The notes below the pieces were generated by a model. It did no database searches. It was not told where the DNA came from and was given only the letters and a program-made list of their open reading frames with translations. From Celeribacter baekdonensis (lineage in GTDB: Bacteria; Pseudomonadota; Alphaproteobacteria; Rhodobacterales; Rhodobacteraceae): a stretch of 64,000 nucleotides of DNA. The stretch lies in contig NZ_FNBL01000005.1 of NCBI RefSeq assembly GCF_900102315.1, forward strand, positions 1 through 64,000, given 5' to 3'. The position numbers were made by a program, and so were the translations under genes. This document shows positions 8,930 to 17,610 of this stretch, piece after piece. Each line of letters starts with the position of its first letter. Within the stretch, counting starts at the first letter, position 1.

Positions 8930-10099
8930 CTATGGCTCACGAAAGGCCTCGCGTGATTTGTAGAGCGGTTTCAGCAGATATTGCAAAAACGTCTTTGACC
9001 CGGTGTGTAATTCGACCTGTGCGCGCATACCGGGGCGGATCTCGATTTGTTGTTGCCGCTCGGTCAGACTGCTTAGATCAACCGTCGCCGTCACCCGGTA
9101 ATAAGGCTCCGCTTTCGGGTCGCGCTCGTCTTTAAATGTGTCCGCCGACACCACCTGAACCTTACCCTTGAGAGACCCAAAAATCGTGTAATCATAAGCA
9201 GATAACTTGATCGTCGCGTCTTGACCGGGTTGCACATGGGCAATGTCTTCGGGGCGCACACGCGCTTCGACAAACAGTTCTTCGTCCACCGGAATGATCT
9301 GAACCAACTCCTCACCGGGCCGGATCACGCCACCGATGGTCGTCACCATCAGGCTGTTTACGATCCCCCGCATCGGCGCGACAATCACTGTGCGTCCGAG
9401 TTGATCATTGGCCAAGGTCAGCGCCTGTTTCACTGAGGCCAGTTCTTTAAGCGTGTCGGAATAGTCTTCGGCACGCTGCAATTCCGCCTGTGTGACGATC
9501 TCGTTGTATTTGAGTTGCGCGTCAGAATGCGATTTGCGCGCGCGGGTCACTTCGATCAGCGACACCACGTTTTTCGTCAGCATATCCTCCATCAAGGACC
9601 GCTCGGTCTCCGCCTGTTTCAGGACCGCCATCGCGCCATCTTTGCGGGCCAAATAATCGCCAACCCGCGCTTTCAAAAGCGCCTTTTCCGAGGCCAGAAC
9701 CGTCGCAGCCCGTGCAGCAAGATCATCAGCCACGACAAACGCATCATTGCCTTCAAGCTCCGCCTCAAGCCGCAAACGCCGCACCTCTAAGGCGTCGATT
9801 TTTTCCTGAAGATCATCGACGGAGGTGCGAAACTCCGTGCCCTGCAATTTGGCCAATACCTGACCCTGTTCGACCTCCTGGCCCTCATGCACCAAGAGCT
9901 CGGACAAGATGCCGCCCTCAAGGTTCTGCACAATCTGCGGGCGCGATGAGGAAATCATTTCACCATCCGAACGCACAATCTCATCAACCCGCGCAATCGC
10001 CGCCCAGAGCAAAAAAATCACAATCACAACGGCCGAAATTCGAATGATCCAACCCGGACGATCCATGTCCTTGTCGAGCATGTCGTCGAACGTGGCCAT
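8930..10099 (-). CDS. Type I secretion periplasmic adaptor, HlyD family
   Basis: 389 residues: short cytoplasmic N-terminus, one transmembrane helix (about 17-40), a lipoyl/biotinyl-like half (DGEMISSSRPQIVQNLEGGIL), a long coiled-coil hairpin (about 85-240), then the beta-barrel with GIVNSLMVTTIGGVIRPGEELVQIIP and a second membrane-proximal region. It bridges the inner-membrane ABC exporter and the outer-membrane TolC-like protein. Its ATG shares one base with the stop of the ABC gene (TGATG), indicating translational coupling. Length and motifs are normal for the PrtE/LapC type. Confidence 0.95.
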   Translation of the reverse strand: MATFDDMLDKDMDRPGWIIRISAVVIVIFLLWAAIARVDEIVRSDGEMISSSRPQIVQNLEGGILSELLVHEGQEVEQGQVLAKLQGTEFRTSVDDLQEKIDALEVRRLRLEAELEGNDAFVVADDLAARAATVLASEKALLKARVGDYLARKDGAMAVLKQAETERSLMEDMLTKNVVSLIEVTRARKSHSDAQLKYNEIVTQAELQRAEDYSDTLKELASVKQALTLANDQLGRTVIVAPMRGIVNSLMVTTIGGVIRPGEELVQIIPVDEELFVEARVRPEDIAHVQPGQDATIKLSAYDYTIFGSLKGKVQVVSADTFKDERDPKAEPYYRVTATVDLSSLTERQQQIEIRPGMRAQVELHTGSKTFLQYLLKPLYKSREAFREP

Positions 10100-12789
10100 C
10101 AGCGCGCTCTCGCTTTTTCGAGATGCGCCATGACCTGTGCACGCGGTCCGTCAACCACCAGTCGCCCGTCTTTAAACACCATCGCCCGATCTGCGAGGGC
10201 AACGATAGGCAAGCGGTGCGTGGCAACGACGACGGTGCGGCCCGAAAGCCAGTCTGTGAGCCGCGCCACAAGCGCGGTTTCAAGCGTCTGATCCAAGGCC
10301 GCGGTCGGTTCATCCAACAGACAGACAGACGGGTTTTGCAGCCACATCCGTGCCCAGCCAATCGACTGTCTCTGTCCCACCGAAAGGCCTTCACCACCAT
10401 CGCGAATTTCAAGGTCCAGCCCGCGGTGATGCCCGCGCACAAAAGCGCCAAGCCCGGCAAAATCCAAGGCGGCAAGCAGGCGATCATCATCACGCTCCAT
10501 ACCGCCCAAGTTCAGGTTGTCACGCAGTGTCCCGGCAAACAGCCGCACGTCTTGGCCAAGGTAACCGACAGAGCGACGAATGTCGCGCGGATCAATTTGC
10601 GACATCTCCGCACCGTCCAACAAAATGCGCCCTTGCGTCGGGGCATAAAGACCGGCGAGAAGTTTCAGGAAGGTGCTTTTACCTGATCCATTGGCACCTA
10701 ATACTGCAATTTTCTGCCCCGCTTTGATATCGAGTCCCGGCAGATCAAGCGTCGGTGCACCCTCTGTATCATAGCGGAACTGCGCCTCACGCAGCACGAA
10801 TGCGCCGTTGATCTGTGGACGACGGAGAAAATTGCGATCCCCGCCATTGTCCTGCGGCGCGTCCGCGATGGCGTCCAACCCATCGAGCGCCGTTTTGACA
10901 TTGGTCCACCGCGCCATTGTCGTCGAAAGCTGGGTCAGCGGCGCAAGCGTACGGGAGGTCAGGATGCCGGTCGCGATAATGGTCCCAACGGTAAATTCAC
11001 CGGCAAAAACCAAATAGGTTCCGGCGACCACGGCCAAAACATAGGTCAATTGCTGCACGCCTTGGGACCAAAAGGTCAGCATGCCGGAAAGTTTGCGCTG
11101 TTCCGACGATTTCGCCGCAGACAACAGGTTCAACTCATCCCAAATCCGCCGCACCCGATCTTCGCCGCGTTGGGTTTTGATCGTGTCGAGTTCAAACACC
11201 GCCTCATGTAAAAGCCGCGTCGATTTGGCCGATGCCCCTTGGGTCTCTTGGGTCAGGCGCATCATCCGTTTTTGGAACAGATAGCCGGGCACCACCATGA
11301 TGATCGCGCCCGCGACCAGAATCCAAACAATCGGGCCAGCAATCGAGGCCACGAGACCAAAGAACAAAAAGATAAACGGAATGTCAGCGACCGATCCAAT
11401 GGTCGACGCGGTGAAAAATTCGCGCACCGAACCGAATTCACGCATGGCGGAAAACAGGCCCGTCGGCGTTGTCGGCCGCGCATCAGACCGCATCCCCAGA
11501 AGCCGCTCCATCAACATCGACTGAACCCGCATTTCAATTTGACGCCCGGCCCCATCCATCAAACGCGAGCGCGCGAGTTTCAAAACCGCTTCTAACGCGA
11601 TGGCCAAAACTGCGCCCAACGCCAGCACCCAAAGGGTGGCTTGGGATTGATGCGGGATCACCCGGTCATAGACCTGAAGCGAAAACAGAGCGACGGCCAC
11701 GGCCAACATATTGGCCACAAGCGAGCCCAATGCGATCTCGCCAATCTGCCGTTTGAACGCCCCGAATTGACCCCAAAACCAATGCTGTTTTGACAAAAGC
11801 GGCACATGAGTGGCAGTCAATGTGTCCAAAGTTTTCCCGGCGCGTACGATGGTCCCGGTGAAGAACGGTGCAAATTCATAAAGCGGCACTTCGGCAACCT
11901 GATCGGTGCCGGTGTGATCAAAAACGGTCAAAACCTCGCCCTTTTGCGACCACACAAGGACGATATGCCCGGACGACATATAGGCCAATGCGGGCCAGGC
12001 CTTGGGCGCGATCGCGGCCAGATGGGTGACTTCGGCGGAGAGGCCCGTCAGGCCAATCGCACGCGCCATGGCGGCGGGGGCGACATCTTCGCCAGTTTGA
12101 TCCGCAAAACTTTCGATCAGGTCAGAGATCATCGCACGTTGACCAAAACGCGCGGCAAAGGTCGCGACCAATTCGGCACGTTGCAGGAATTTGCGCGAAA
12201 ACACCGCTTGGTCCGGGCGCGGGGTCGGTTCCGGCTGCGGGATCTCGACCTGTTGCTGAGGCTGCGGAAAAATATCAGCAGGTGCAACTGGGGCTGTGAC
12301 CTGCGCCTCTTGGTGCTGTGTGACCGTTTCGTCCTGCGTCATTTGCGGTGCAGGCGGCACGTCACGGGCCGCTTGGCGCGCCTTGGCTTCGGCTTTCACC
12401 TCCGCCGCATCGCGTTTGGGTTTGCGCGCGGCTTCTGCGGCTTGGCGGGCCTTTTCAACGCGAAGCGCCTTGGCCTGTTCACGCGCCTCTCGTTCCTCAA
12501 CGCGCAGCTTTTCCGCCGCCTCTTCGCGCAACCGTGCCTCGCGCGCCGTGTCGGCCACCTTGCGCCGCACGGCCTCGGTCGCTGCGCGTTTCTTTTCCAC
12601 CATGGGATCAACAACTGGCGCAGGTTTATGAGCCGCAGGTGCCAGTTTCGTTTTCAGAGCACCCCGGCCTTGAGAGCCCAGATGAACGGTCAAAGGGGCC
12701 TTTGGAGCCTTCGGACGATTAGACACATCTTCGGGGGTCTCAGGCTTGGCCGAGGTGACAGTAAAAGCGAGCTTTGGTGCTTTCCTCAT
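10099..12789 (-). CDS. Type I secretion ABC exporter with long charged N-terminal extension
   Basis: 896 residues, about 170-200 longer than LapB-type exporters. Residues about 60-145 are Ala/Glu/Arg/Lys-rich and predicted helical, followed by a Pro/Gln-rich linker to about 195. Then comes a C39-like domain (about 215-330) without the catalytic cysteine (a non-cleaving substrate-docking CLD), a six-helix membrane domain (about 345-620) and the nucleotide-binding domain with Walker A GANGSGKST (about 698), signature LSVGQRQS (about 800, usual LSGGQ changed to LSVGQ) and Walker B VCLLDEPT. It powers export of the adjacent Ig-like surface protein. ATGA overlap with the TolC-like gene. Confidence 0.95.
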   Translation of the reverse strand: MRKAPKLAFTVTSAKPETPEDVSNRPKAPKAPLTVHLGSQGRGALKTKLAPAAHKPAPVVDPMVEKKRAATEAVRRKVADTAREARLREEAAEKLRVEEREAREQAKALRVEKARQAAEAARKPKRDAAEVKAEAKARQAARDVPPAPQMTQDETVTQHQEAQVTAPVAPADIFPQPQQQVEIPQPEPTPRPDQAVFSRKFLQRAELVATFAARFGQRAMISDLIESFADQTGEDVAPAAMARAIGLTGLSAEVTHLAAIAPKAWPALAYMSSGHIVLVWSQKGEVLTVFDHTGTDQVAEVPLYEFAPFFTGTIVRAGKTLDTLTATHVPLLSKQHWFWGQFGAFKRQIGEIALGSLVANMLAVAVALFSLQVYDRVIPHQSQATLWVLALGAVLAIALEAVLKLARSRLMDGAGRQIEMRVQSMLMERLLGMRSDARPTTPTGLFSAMREFGSVREFFTASTIGSVADIPFIFLFFGLVASIAGPIVWILVAGAIIMVVPGYLFQKRMMRLTQETQGASAKSTRLLHEAVFELDTIKTQRGEDRVRRIWDELNLLSAAKSSEQRKLSGMLTFWSQGVQQLTYVLAVVAGTYLVFAGEFTVGTIIATGILTSRTLAPLTQLSTTMARWTNVKTALDGLDAIADAPQDNGGDRNFLRRPQINGAFVLREAQFRYDTEGAPTLDLPGLDIKAGQKIAVLGANGSGKSTFLKLLAGLYAPTQGRILLDGAEMSQIDPRDIRRSVGYLGQDVRLFAGTLRDNLNLGGMERDDDRLLAALDFAGLGAFVRGHHRGLDLEIRDGGEGLSVGQRQSIGWARMWLQNPSVCLLDEPTAALDQTLETALVARLTDWLSGRTVVVATHRLPIVALADRAMVFKDGRLVVDGPRAQVMAHLEKARAR

Positions 12790-14141
12790 ATGTCCACCCC
12801 ATCGGCCAAAGCCCCTGACACGCGCGCGATCTCAAGCTCGGTCAAGGCAATTTCATATTTTAAATCAATGTGTTTCAACTCATCGCGGATCATTTGCTCA
12901 TAGACGTTCAACACGTCCATGACGCTTTTTTGCCCGGCTTCGAATTGATCTTGGAAAATGCGGTAATTGGCGCGGGTTTGTTCGACCAAATCGGCGGCAT
13001 CGCGTTCTTGACGGCGCAGGGCCGAGAGGTGGCTATCCAGGCGCGCACGTTTGCGCGCGGAGGTTTCGCGCGCCTTTTCGACCTGTGCGCTGGCGGCCAA
13101 TTCGCGCGCCCGACTGGCCTCCATTTCCGCGCCCGTACCAAGCCCCAAACCCGCCCCATCATAGGCAGCCCCTGTGCTGTTTTTCTGGCCCAAAAGGGTC
13201 GAAGCGGACAGCGTTGGCAGCATCGCGGCGCGTTGTGCTTTGGCCTCGGCGATGGTGCGTTTGGCCTCGGCTTCGGCACGCAAAACGTCGAGCGTCGTCA
13301 CAGACCCAGTCGGCAGGGAAATTCCCATGGCCTGATCAAGAACCGGGAGCTTGGCCCCCCCCGTCAGCGTGTCCAACTCCGCCCATGCACTGTCTTCGGC
13401 CTCACGGTGGGTGCTGGTTTCATGCTGCATCTCGGAGAGGGTCGAGCGCACGACACGTTGATCCGACAGGCTCGACGCGCCGCCTTTGACCCGCTCGGTG
13501 ACAACCCGATTGAACTCCTGCATCCGGCCCAAGCCACGCTCGGCCATGCCTGATTTCTCATGGGCTTCAGCGGCGGTGATATAAAGCGTAAGCCCTTCGT
13601 AAAGCCGGTCATTGACGTCTTGCGACAGTGCCACAGCGGAAACTTCGACATCGGCGGCGGCAAATTCGCGCTCGGCCTTGTGTTTGCCGTTGTCATAGAG
13701 GGTAACGTCCACCAACAGGCCCGCGACCACTTCGCCCAAAGAATTGAGCGTGATCGACGGGCCGATGGTCGGCATCCAATTGGTGGAGCGGGCAATCGCG
13801 CGCATTTTGGAGGCGCGCAATTCGGCCTCGGCCACGCCCGACGAGGTGGCAAGCACAGCGGTTGCGACCTCGTCATAGGCGGAGCCGGGCGTTAACACCG
13901 AACGGCGCGCGATCAGATCAGAAATCAAAGGCGAGGCTTCACCGGAATTGGCGGCAGAGAGGCTTGGGGTTCCGCGGTCTTTGGCTTCGGCAACCGTTCC
14001 GGCTTTCGCGCCTGCACTGCCCTTGAAAAGGGCCACAGGCTTGACGTCAAACAGATTTGATACCCCTGGCGAACCGGCGGTGCAGCCAGTCACAAACACT
14101 GCCGCCCCCAATAGCGCACTCAATTTACCCAAAGACTTCAT
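12786..14141 (-). CDS. TolC-family outer membrane lipoprotein of type I secretion
   Basis: 451 residues from the ATG at 14141. This start is preferred over one at 14222 because it puts a lipoprotein signal at the N-terminus (GAAVFVTGC, lipobox cysteine about residue 20) and a GGGGGAG stretch lies upstream. The mature protein has two repeats of long amphipathic coiled-coil helices separated by strand regions typical of outer-membrane efflux proteins, for example SGMAERGLGRMQEFNRVVTE and QFEAGQKSVMDVLNVYEQM. It forms the outer-membrane exit duct for the ABC-HlyD exporter. ATGA overlap with the ABC gene. The surface protein stops 83 bases upstream of this start. Confidence 0.92.
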   Translation of the reverse strand: MKSLGKLSALLGAAVFVTGCTAGSPGVSNLFDVKPVALFKGSAGAKAGTVAEAKDRGTPSLSAANSGEASPLISDLIARRSVLTPGSAYDEVATAVLATSSGVAEAELRASKMRAIARSTNWMPTIGPSITLNSLGEVVAGLLVDVTLYDNGKHKAEREFAAADVEVSAVALSQDVNDRLYEGLTLYITAAEAHEKSGMAERGLGRMQEFNRVVTERVKGGASSLSDQRVVRSTLSEMQHETSTHREAEDSAWAELDTLTGGAKLPVLDQAMGISLPTGSVTTLDVLRAEAEAKRTIAEAKAQRAAMLPTLSASTLLGQKNSTGAAYDGAGLGLGTGAEMEASRARELAASAQVEKARETSARKRARLDSHLSALRRQERDAADLVEQTRANYRIFQDQFEAGQKSVMDVLNVYEQMIRDELKHIDLKYEIALTELEIARVSGALADGVDI

Positions 14142-14224
14142 AACACCCGTCGCGCTCCCCCGCCTCCGCGCTTTCTTTACGAGTGCGGGCACAGAAACGC
14201 ACCCGCACCCCATTGTTTTCACCG

Positions 14225-17200
14225 TTACGGCAGGACCACTTCGATGTGGTGATCAATCATCACTTGATCATCGCCAAGCGTGTAGATGTCGTAGGTCGCG
14301 CCATCAATCGTTGTGGTGTCCCCCGTCAGCGCCCCACCTTCAAGCACCACACGATCGTCTGCGCCACCATGAATGGTCAAAACGCCATCTTCCCCCACGA
14401 TCCGGTCCAAATCAGCCGTAGACAGCGTGACTTCGCCGCCGTTGACGAATTGAAGATCAATCGCGCCAAGATCGAATTGATCAAGCCCGGCGTTGTCGAT
14501 ATCCACCTCGAAATAGGCCCCATCGGGACGTTCGTTTGTGGTGTCAAGCACGAGCAATGTATCGGACTGGTTGCCCGCGACATCTTCGAACGCGATGACA
14601 ATCTGGTCGCCGTTCGACACATGGCTGCCAAAGTTGAGCAAGGTCTGCGACCCAAGGTCATAATCGGTGTGCGAAATCTCGGTCGAGGAGCCGCTTTCAT
14701 CAAGAGAATAGACCGACACATCCTCCCCCATCTCACTGACGGAAATCGAATGCACCCCATCCGTCCCGCGTGTCACGGTTTCGATGAAGGGCGACGAAAT
14801 CACCGTGTCGATGGTGACCTGCGCCGTTTCGGTGCGCGTGTTGCCAGCGGCATCAGTGGCCTCAATCTGTACATTGGCGGCATAGGTTCCTTCGGGAATT
14901 TCACCAGGCGCGTAGCTCACGCTCCAATTGCCCGCCGCATCGACAGAGGCCAGATGGCGCATGCCATTGAGGGTCACATAGACGGTCGATCCCGGCTCGA
15001 CGAACCCGGTCAGAGTGGCACCAGAGTGCACCTCGGCGAGGTTGATAAACATGTCGCCGCTGGCATCACCGTTCAGGCCCAAAGAGGTGACCAGAGTGTC
15101 GTAGGTGATGGTTTCCGACAGCGACGCGGTGTTGCCCGCCGGGTCTGTCGCGTTGATGATGACGTTGGCGGAGCCTTCGCCGGAGGGCAGCGCAGAGGCC
15201 GGAATGGTCGAGGACCAATTGCCCGCGCCATCGACGGCGGCCATGTAATTTTGGCCCTGGAAGGACAACACAACAGTGGACCCCACCTCAACCGTTCCCG
15301 CAAGTTGTACGCCCGACTGGGCCTCGAGGCCGTTGACCACACCGTCTGACCCGCCTTGTTGGGCGGTCTCGGCGAAGTTGCTGACAAACGTGTCGACTTC
15401 AACGGCGGTTTGCACAGTTTTCGTGTTGCCTGCCGCATCGGAAATCGTCGCCGACGCACCGGTGTCATATTCGCCCGGAGTGACGTCGGAGGCGGCAAAG
15501 AAGGCCGCAAACGTCCCGGCATTGGTCGATGTGACCGAGTGGGTCACGCCGCCCAAAGTGACGGTGATCGTGTGGTTCGGAGTGGCCGTGCCGCTGACCC
15601 AGACCCCATCGGAGGCCTCGACCGCGTTGATCACATTGTCGCCCTCAATCGGGTTGGTGGACAGCGCGATGTCGCCCGCAACCGTATCGACATGAACCGT
15701 GCTTGTGGTGGTCGCGGTGTTGCCCGCGGCATCGGTGGCAACGGCCGTCAGCGTGGTGTCATATTCACCGCCCGCCAAACTGCCCGCTGCATAGGTCGCG
15801 GTCCAATTCCCTGCCCCATCGGCCACGGTGGTCACGGAGACACCCGAAAGCGTGACAACAACGGTCGCGCCCGGCTCAGCTGTGCCAGCAAAGCTCATGG
15901 CCTGCTGGCTTTCAGAAAGGTTGATGGTTTCGTCGCCGCCCGAATGTCCCGCGTTGATCGCCACACCGGTTTCGGTGTCGATCGAGAAGGTGCCCGTCGC
16001 AGAGGCGGTATTGCCCGCCGCATCGGTGGAAACGGCGGTGACTTCGGCGCTATAGCTGCCCTGCGGCAAGGAGCCGCTTTCATAAGTCACGGACCATGTG
16101 CCATCTTCGCCAACGGTCGCGCTGCGCGAGACGCCCGCCACGGTGACAGTGACCGATGCGCCCGCTTCACCCAGACCTGTCAAGACGACACCGCCGTTCA
16201 TTTCGGACAGGTTGACCATGCCATCCCCGCCCGCGGCTCCGGCATTCACCGACAACGACGCCTCAAGGTCAATTGCGATCTCATGGGTGTAAGTCGCAGC
16301 ATTGCCATAAATATCCGTCACGGTTGCTGTGACGGTACTGTCATAGGTGCCAGCAGGCAGTTGAGTGCCATCAAAGGTGACGGACCATGTGCCATCTGCA
16401 CCCACCACGGTCTCGATGGACTGACCTTCAAGCTCGACCACAACGGTCGCCCCCGCCTCGGATTGACCCGAAACAGGAATACCGTCGCTTGCCTCAGAAA
16501 TATTGACGATATCGTCGCCCTCGACGGTGTCAAAGCTGAGATCTTCGGGGGCTGTGTCGACCAAAAGCGTGTCGGTGACCGTAGTCGAATTGCCTGCCTC
16601 ATCGGTGGCCACGACGGTCACGTCAGTGGTATATTCACCGGTCTCAATCGCCTCGCTGTCAAAGACCGCCGTCCAAGTGCCGTCTTCACCGACCGTGACG
16701 GTTTCCGTGGTGTCATTGATCGTGACCTCCACAACGGTCCCCGGCTCACCGCCACCCGTGATCTCAAAGCTGCCACTGTCGTAAATCTCACCGTTCACAT
16801 AGTCGCCAACGCTTTCAACGCCGGTCACGATAGAAACATCGGGGGCGGTCGTGTCGCCTTCGCCTTCGCCACCACCATTACCAGTGCCGCCGCCATTGCC
16901 GCCGTCTATCAAAATGACGCCAGCCGCCGCCGCTGCTGCGGCTCCTGCGCCACCAAGACCAAGCCCTGCAAACGCCAGAGGCGCCACAACCGGCTCGATA
17001 CGCTCCAGATCGAGAAAAGCAAGCTGATCGTATTCGCTCCACTTCCCCGTCAAGTCGATGTCCTGATAGGAGGCGACGAGATCGCCCTGACTTTCATCCA
17101 CGAAATCGACTTTGGTCATCAAGCCGCGTTCAGAGAGAAAGAGATCGTGATCGCCCCCCTCAAAGAAGCCCTCAAGAACAATAGACTTGCCCCCGATCAA

Positions 17201-17377
17201 CTCGACAACAAGGTTTCCGCCTTCACGAGAATACCCCGAAACTGCGGCAGCCGACATGTTCAAAGAGATATCTTCGACGCCCTGAACCGAGATCGCTTCA
17301 ACATTTTCGGAGAGGGAGAGAGTGCCCGTGTCTACATTGCCCGCGAGATCGCGGATTGAATACTGAATGCCCAACAT
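14225..17377 (-). CDS. Type I secreted surface protein with BapA-like prefix and seven Ig-like repeats
   Basis: 1050 residues, strongly acidic. Residues about 1-125 resemble the BapA prefix-like domain (VVELIGGKSIVLEGFFEGG), followed by an Ala/Gly-rich linker (about 130-175) that may act as the retention or spacer segment. Seven tandem Ig-like repeats of 96-98 residues (about 193-873) follow, each with GEAGASVTVT-, GTWSV- and TDAAGNT-like signatures. The C-terminal 175 residues end in IHGGADDRVVLEG...TYDIYTLGDDQVMIDHHIEV, like uncleaved type I secretion targets. No signal peptide and almost no cysteine. Probably a biofilm or adhesion protein exported by the next three genes. The start codon has only a weak ribosome site. 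Confidence 0.9.
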   Translation of the reverse strand: MLGIQYSIRDLAGNVDTGTLSLSENVEAISVQGVEDISLNMSAAAVSGYSREGGNLVVELIGGKSIVLEGFFEGGDHDLFLSERGLMTKVDFVDESQGDLVASYQDIDLTGKWSEYDQLAFLDLERIEPVVAPLAFAGLGLGGAGAAAAAAAGVILIDGGNGGGTGNGGGEGEGDTTAPDVSIVTGVESVGDYVNGEIYDSGSFEITGGGEPGTVVEVTINDTTETVTVGEDGTWTAVFDSEAIETGEYTTDVTVVATDEAGNSTTVTDTLLVDTAPEDLSFDTVEGDDIVNISEASDGIPVSGQSEAGATVVVELEGQSIETVVGADGTWSVTFDGTQLPAGTYDSTVTATVTDIYGNAATYTHEIAIDLEASLSVNAGAAGGDGMVNLSEMNGGVVLTGLGEAGASVTVTVAGVSRSATVGEDGTWSVTYESGSLPQGSYSAEVTAVSTDAAGNTASATGTFSIDTETGVAINAGHSGGDETINLSESQQAMSFAGTAEPGATVVVTLSGVSVTTVADGAGNWTATYAAGSLAGGEYDTTLTAVATDAAGNTATTTSTVHVDTVAGDIALSTNPIEGDNVINAVEASDGVWVSGTATPNHTITVTLGGVTHSVTSTNAGTFAAFFAASDVTPGEYDTGASATISDAAGNTKTVQTAVEVDTFVSNFAETAQQGGSDGVVNGLEAQSGVQLAGTVEVGSTVVLSFQGQNYMAAVDGAGNWSSTIPASALPSGEGSANVIINATDPAGNTASLSETITYDTLVTSLGLNGDASGDMFINLAEVHSGATLTGFVEPGSTVYVTLNGMRHLASVDAAGNWSVSYAPGEIPEGTYAANVQIEATDAAGNTRTETAQVTIDTVISSPFIETVTRGTDGVHSISVSEMGEDVSVYSLDESGSSTEISHTDYDLGSQTLLNFGSHVSNGDQIVIAFEDVAGNQSDTLLVLDTTNERPDGAYFEVDIDNAGLDQFDLGAIDLQFVNGGEVTLSTADLDRIVGEDGVLTIHGGADDRVVLEGGALTGDTTTIDGATYDIYTLGDDQVMIDHHIEVVLP
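14760..16801 (-). repeat. Seven tandem ~290-bp Ig-like repeat units
   Basis: Within the surface-protein gene, seven in-frame units of 96-98 codons run head to tail. Each begins with a VN-SEA-like sequence, passes through an EAGATV-like strand and a DGTW or AGNW turn, and ends with TDAAGNT followed by an IDT-like linker. Units are clearly related but already diverged at DNA level, so this is old duplication rather than recent amplification. Boundaries are approximate, taken from the protein register. Confidence 0.85.
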
Positions 17378-17610
17378 TTTACCAATTCACTTCTGCTCGA
17401 TGTACCGTTGCGTACCCAAAAAATGGTCGCAACTTGTTACTAGTTCTCCCTGCAAACTATAGGATCGAGGATTCTCCCGCTAGAGGATAAATGTCACACC
17501 GCCGCAAATTTGCCCCATTTTTCCACCAGATAGGCGACCAAACTCACCCTATACGTGTAAATGTAGCGTCTTATGCTATATCTAGAATACAGGTAAAGAC
17601 GCCGCTGAGC
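17378..17610. other. AT-rich intergenic region, probable promoter of the secretion operon
   Basis: 233 bases with noticeably lower GC than the neighbours, between the start of the surface-protein gene and the end of the copper ATPase gene (both on the minus strand). No believable gene was found. A loose inverted repeat GCGTCTT 17566-17572 / AAGACGC 17596-17602 could mark the end of the ATPase transcript. The promoter for the surface protein should lie here, but no convincing -35/-10 pair can be named. Confidence 0.5.

Noticed and set aside
14760-16801. Tandem repeats as a CRISPR-like array
   Set aside because: Units are about 290 bases, in frame, diverged, and encode Ig-like domains.
15356-17359. 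A 667-codon plus-strand frame opposite the Ig-repeat protein
   Set aside because: A shadow of the repeat-encoding strand; its protein is basic, repetitive in the same register and resembles nothing.
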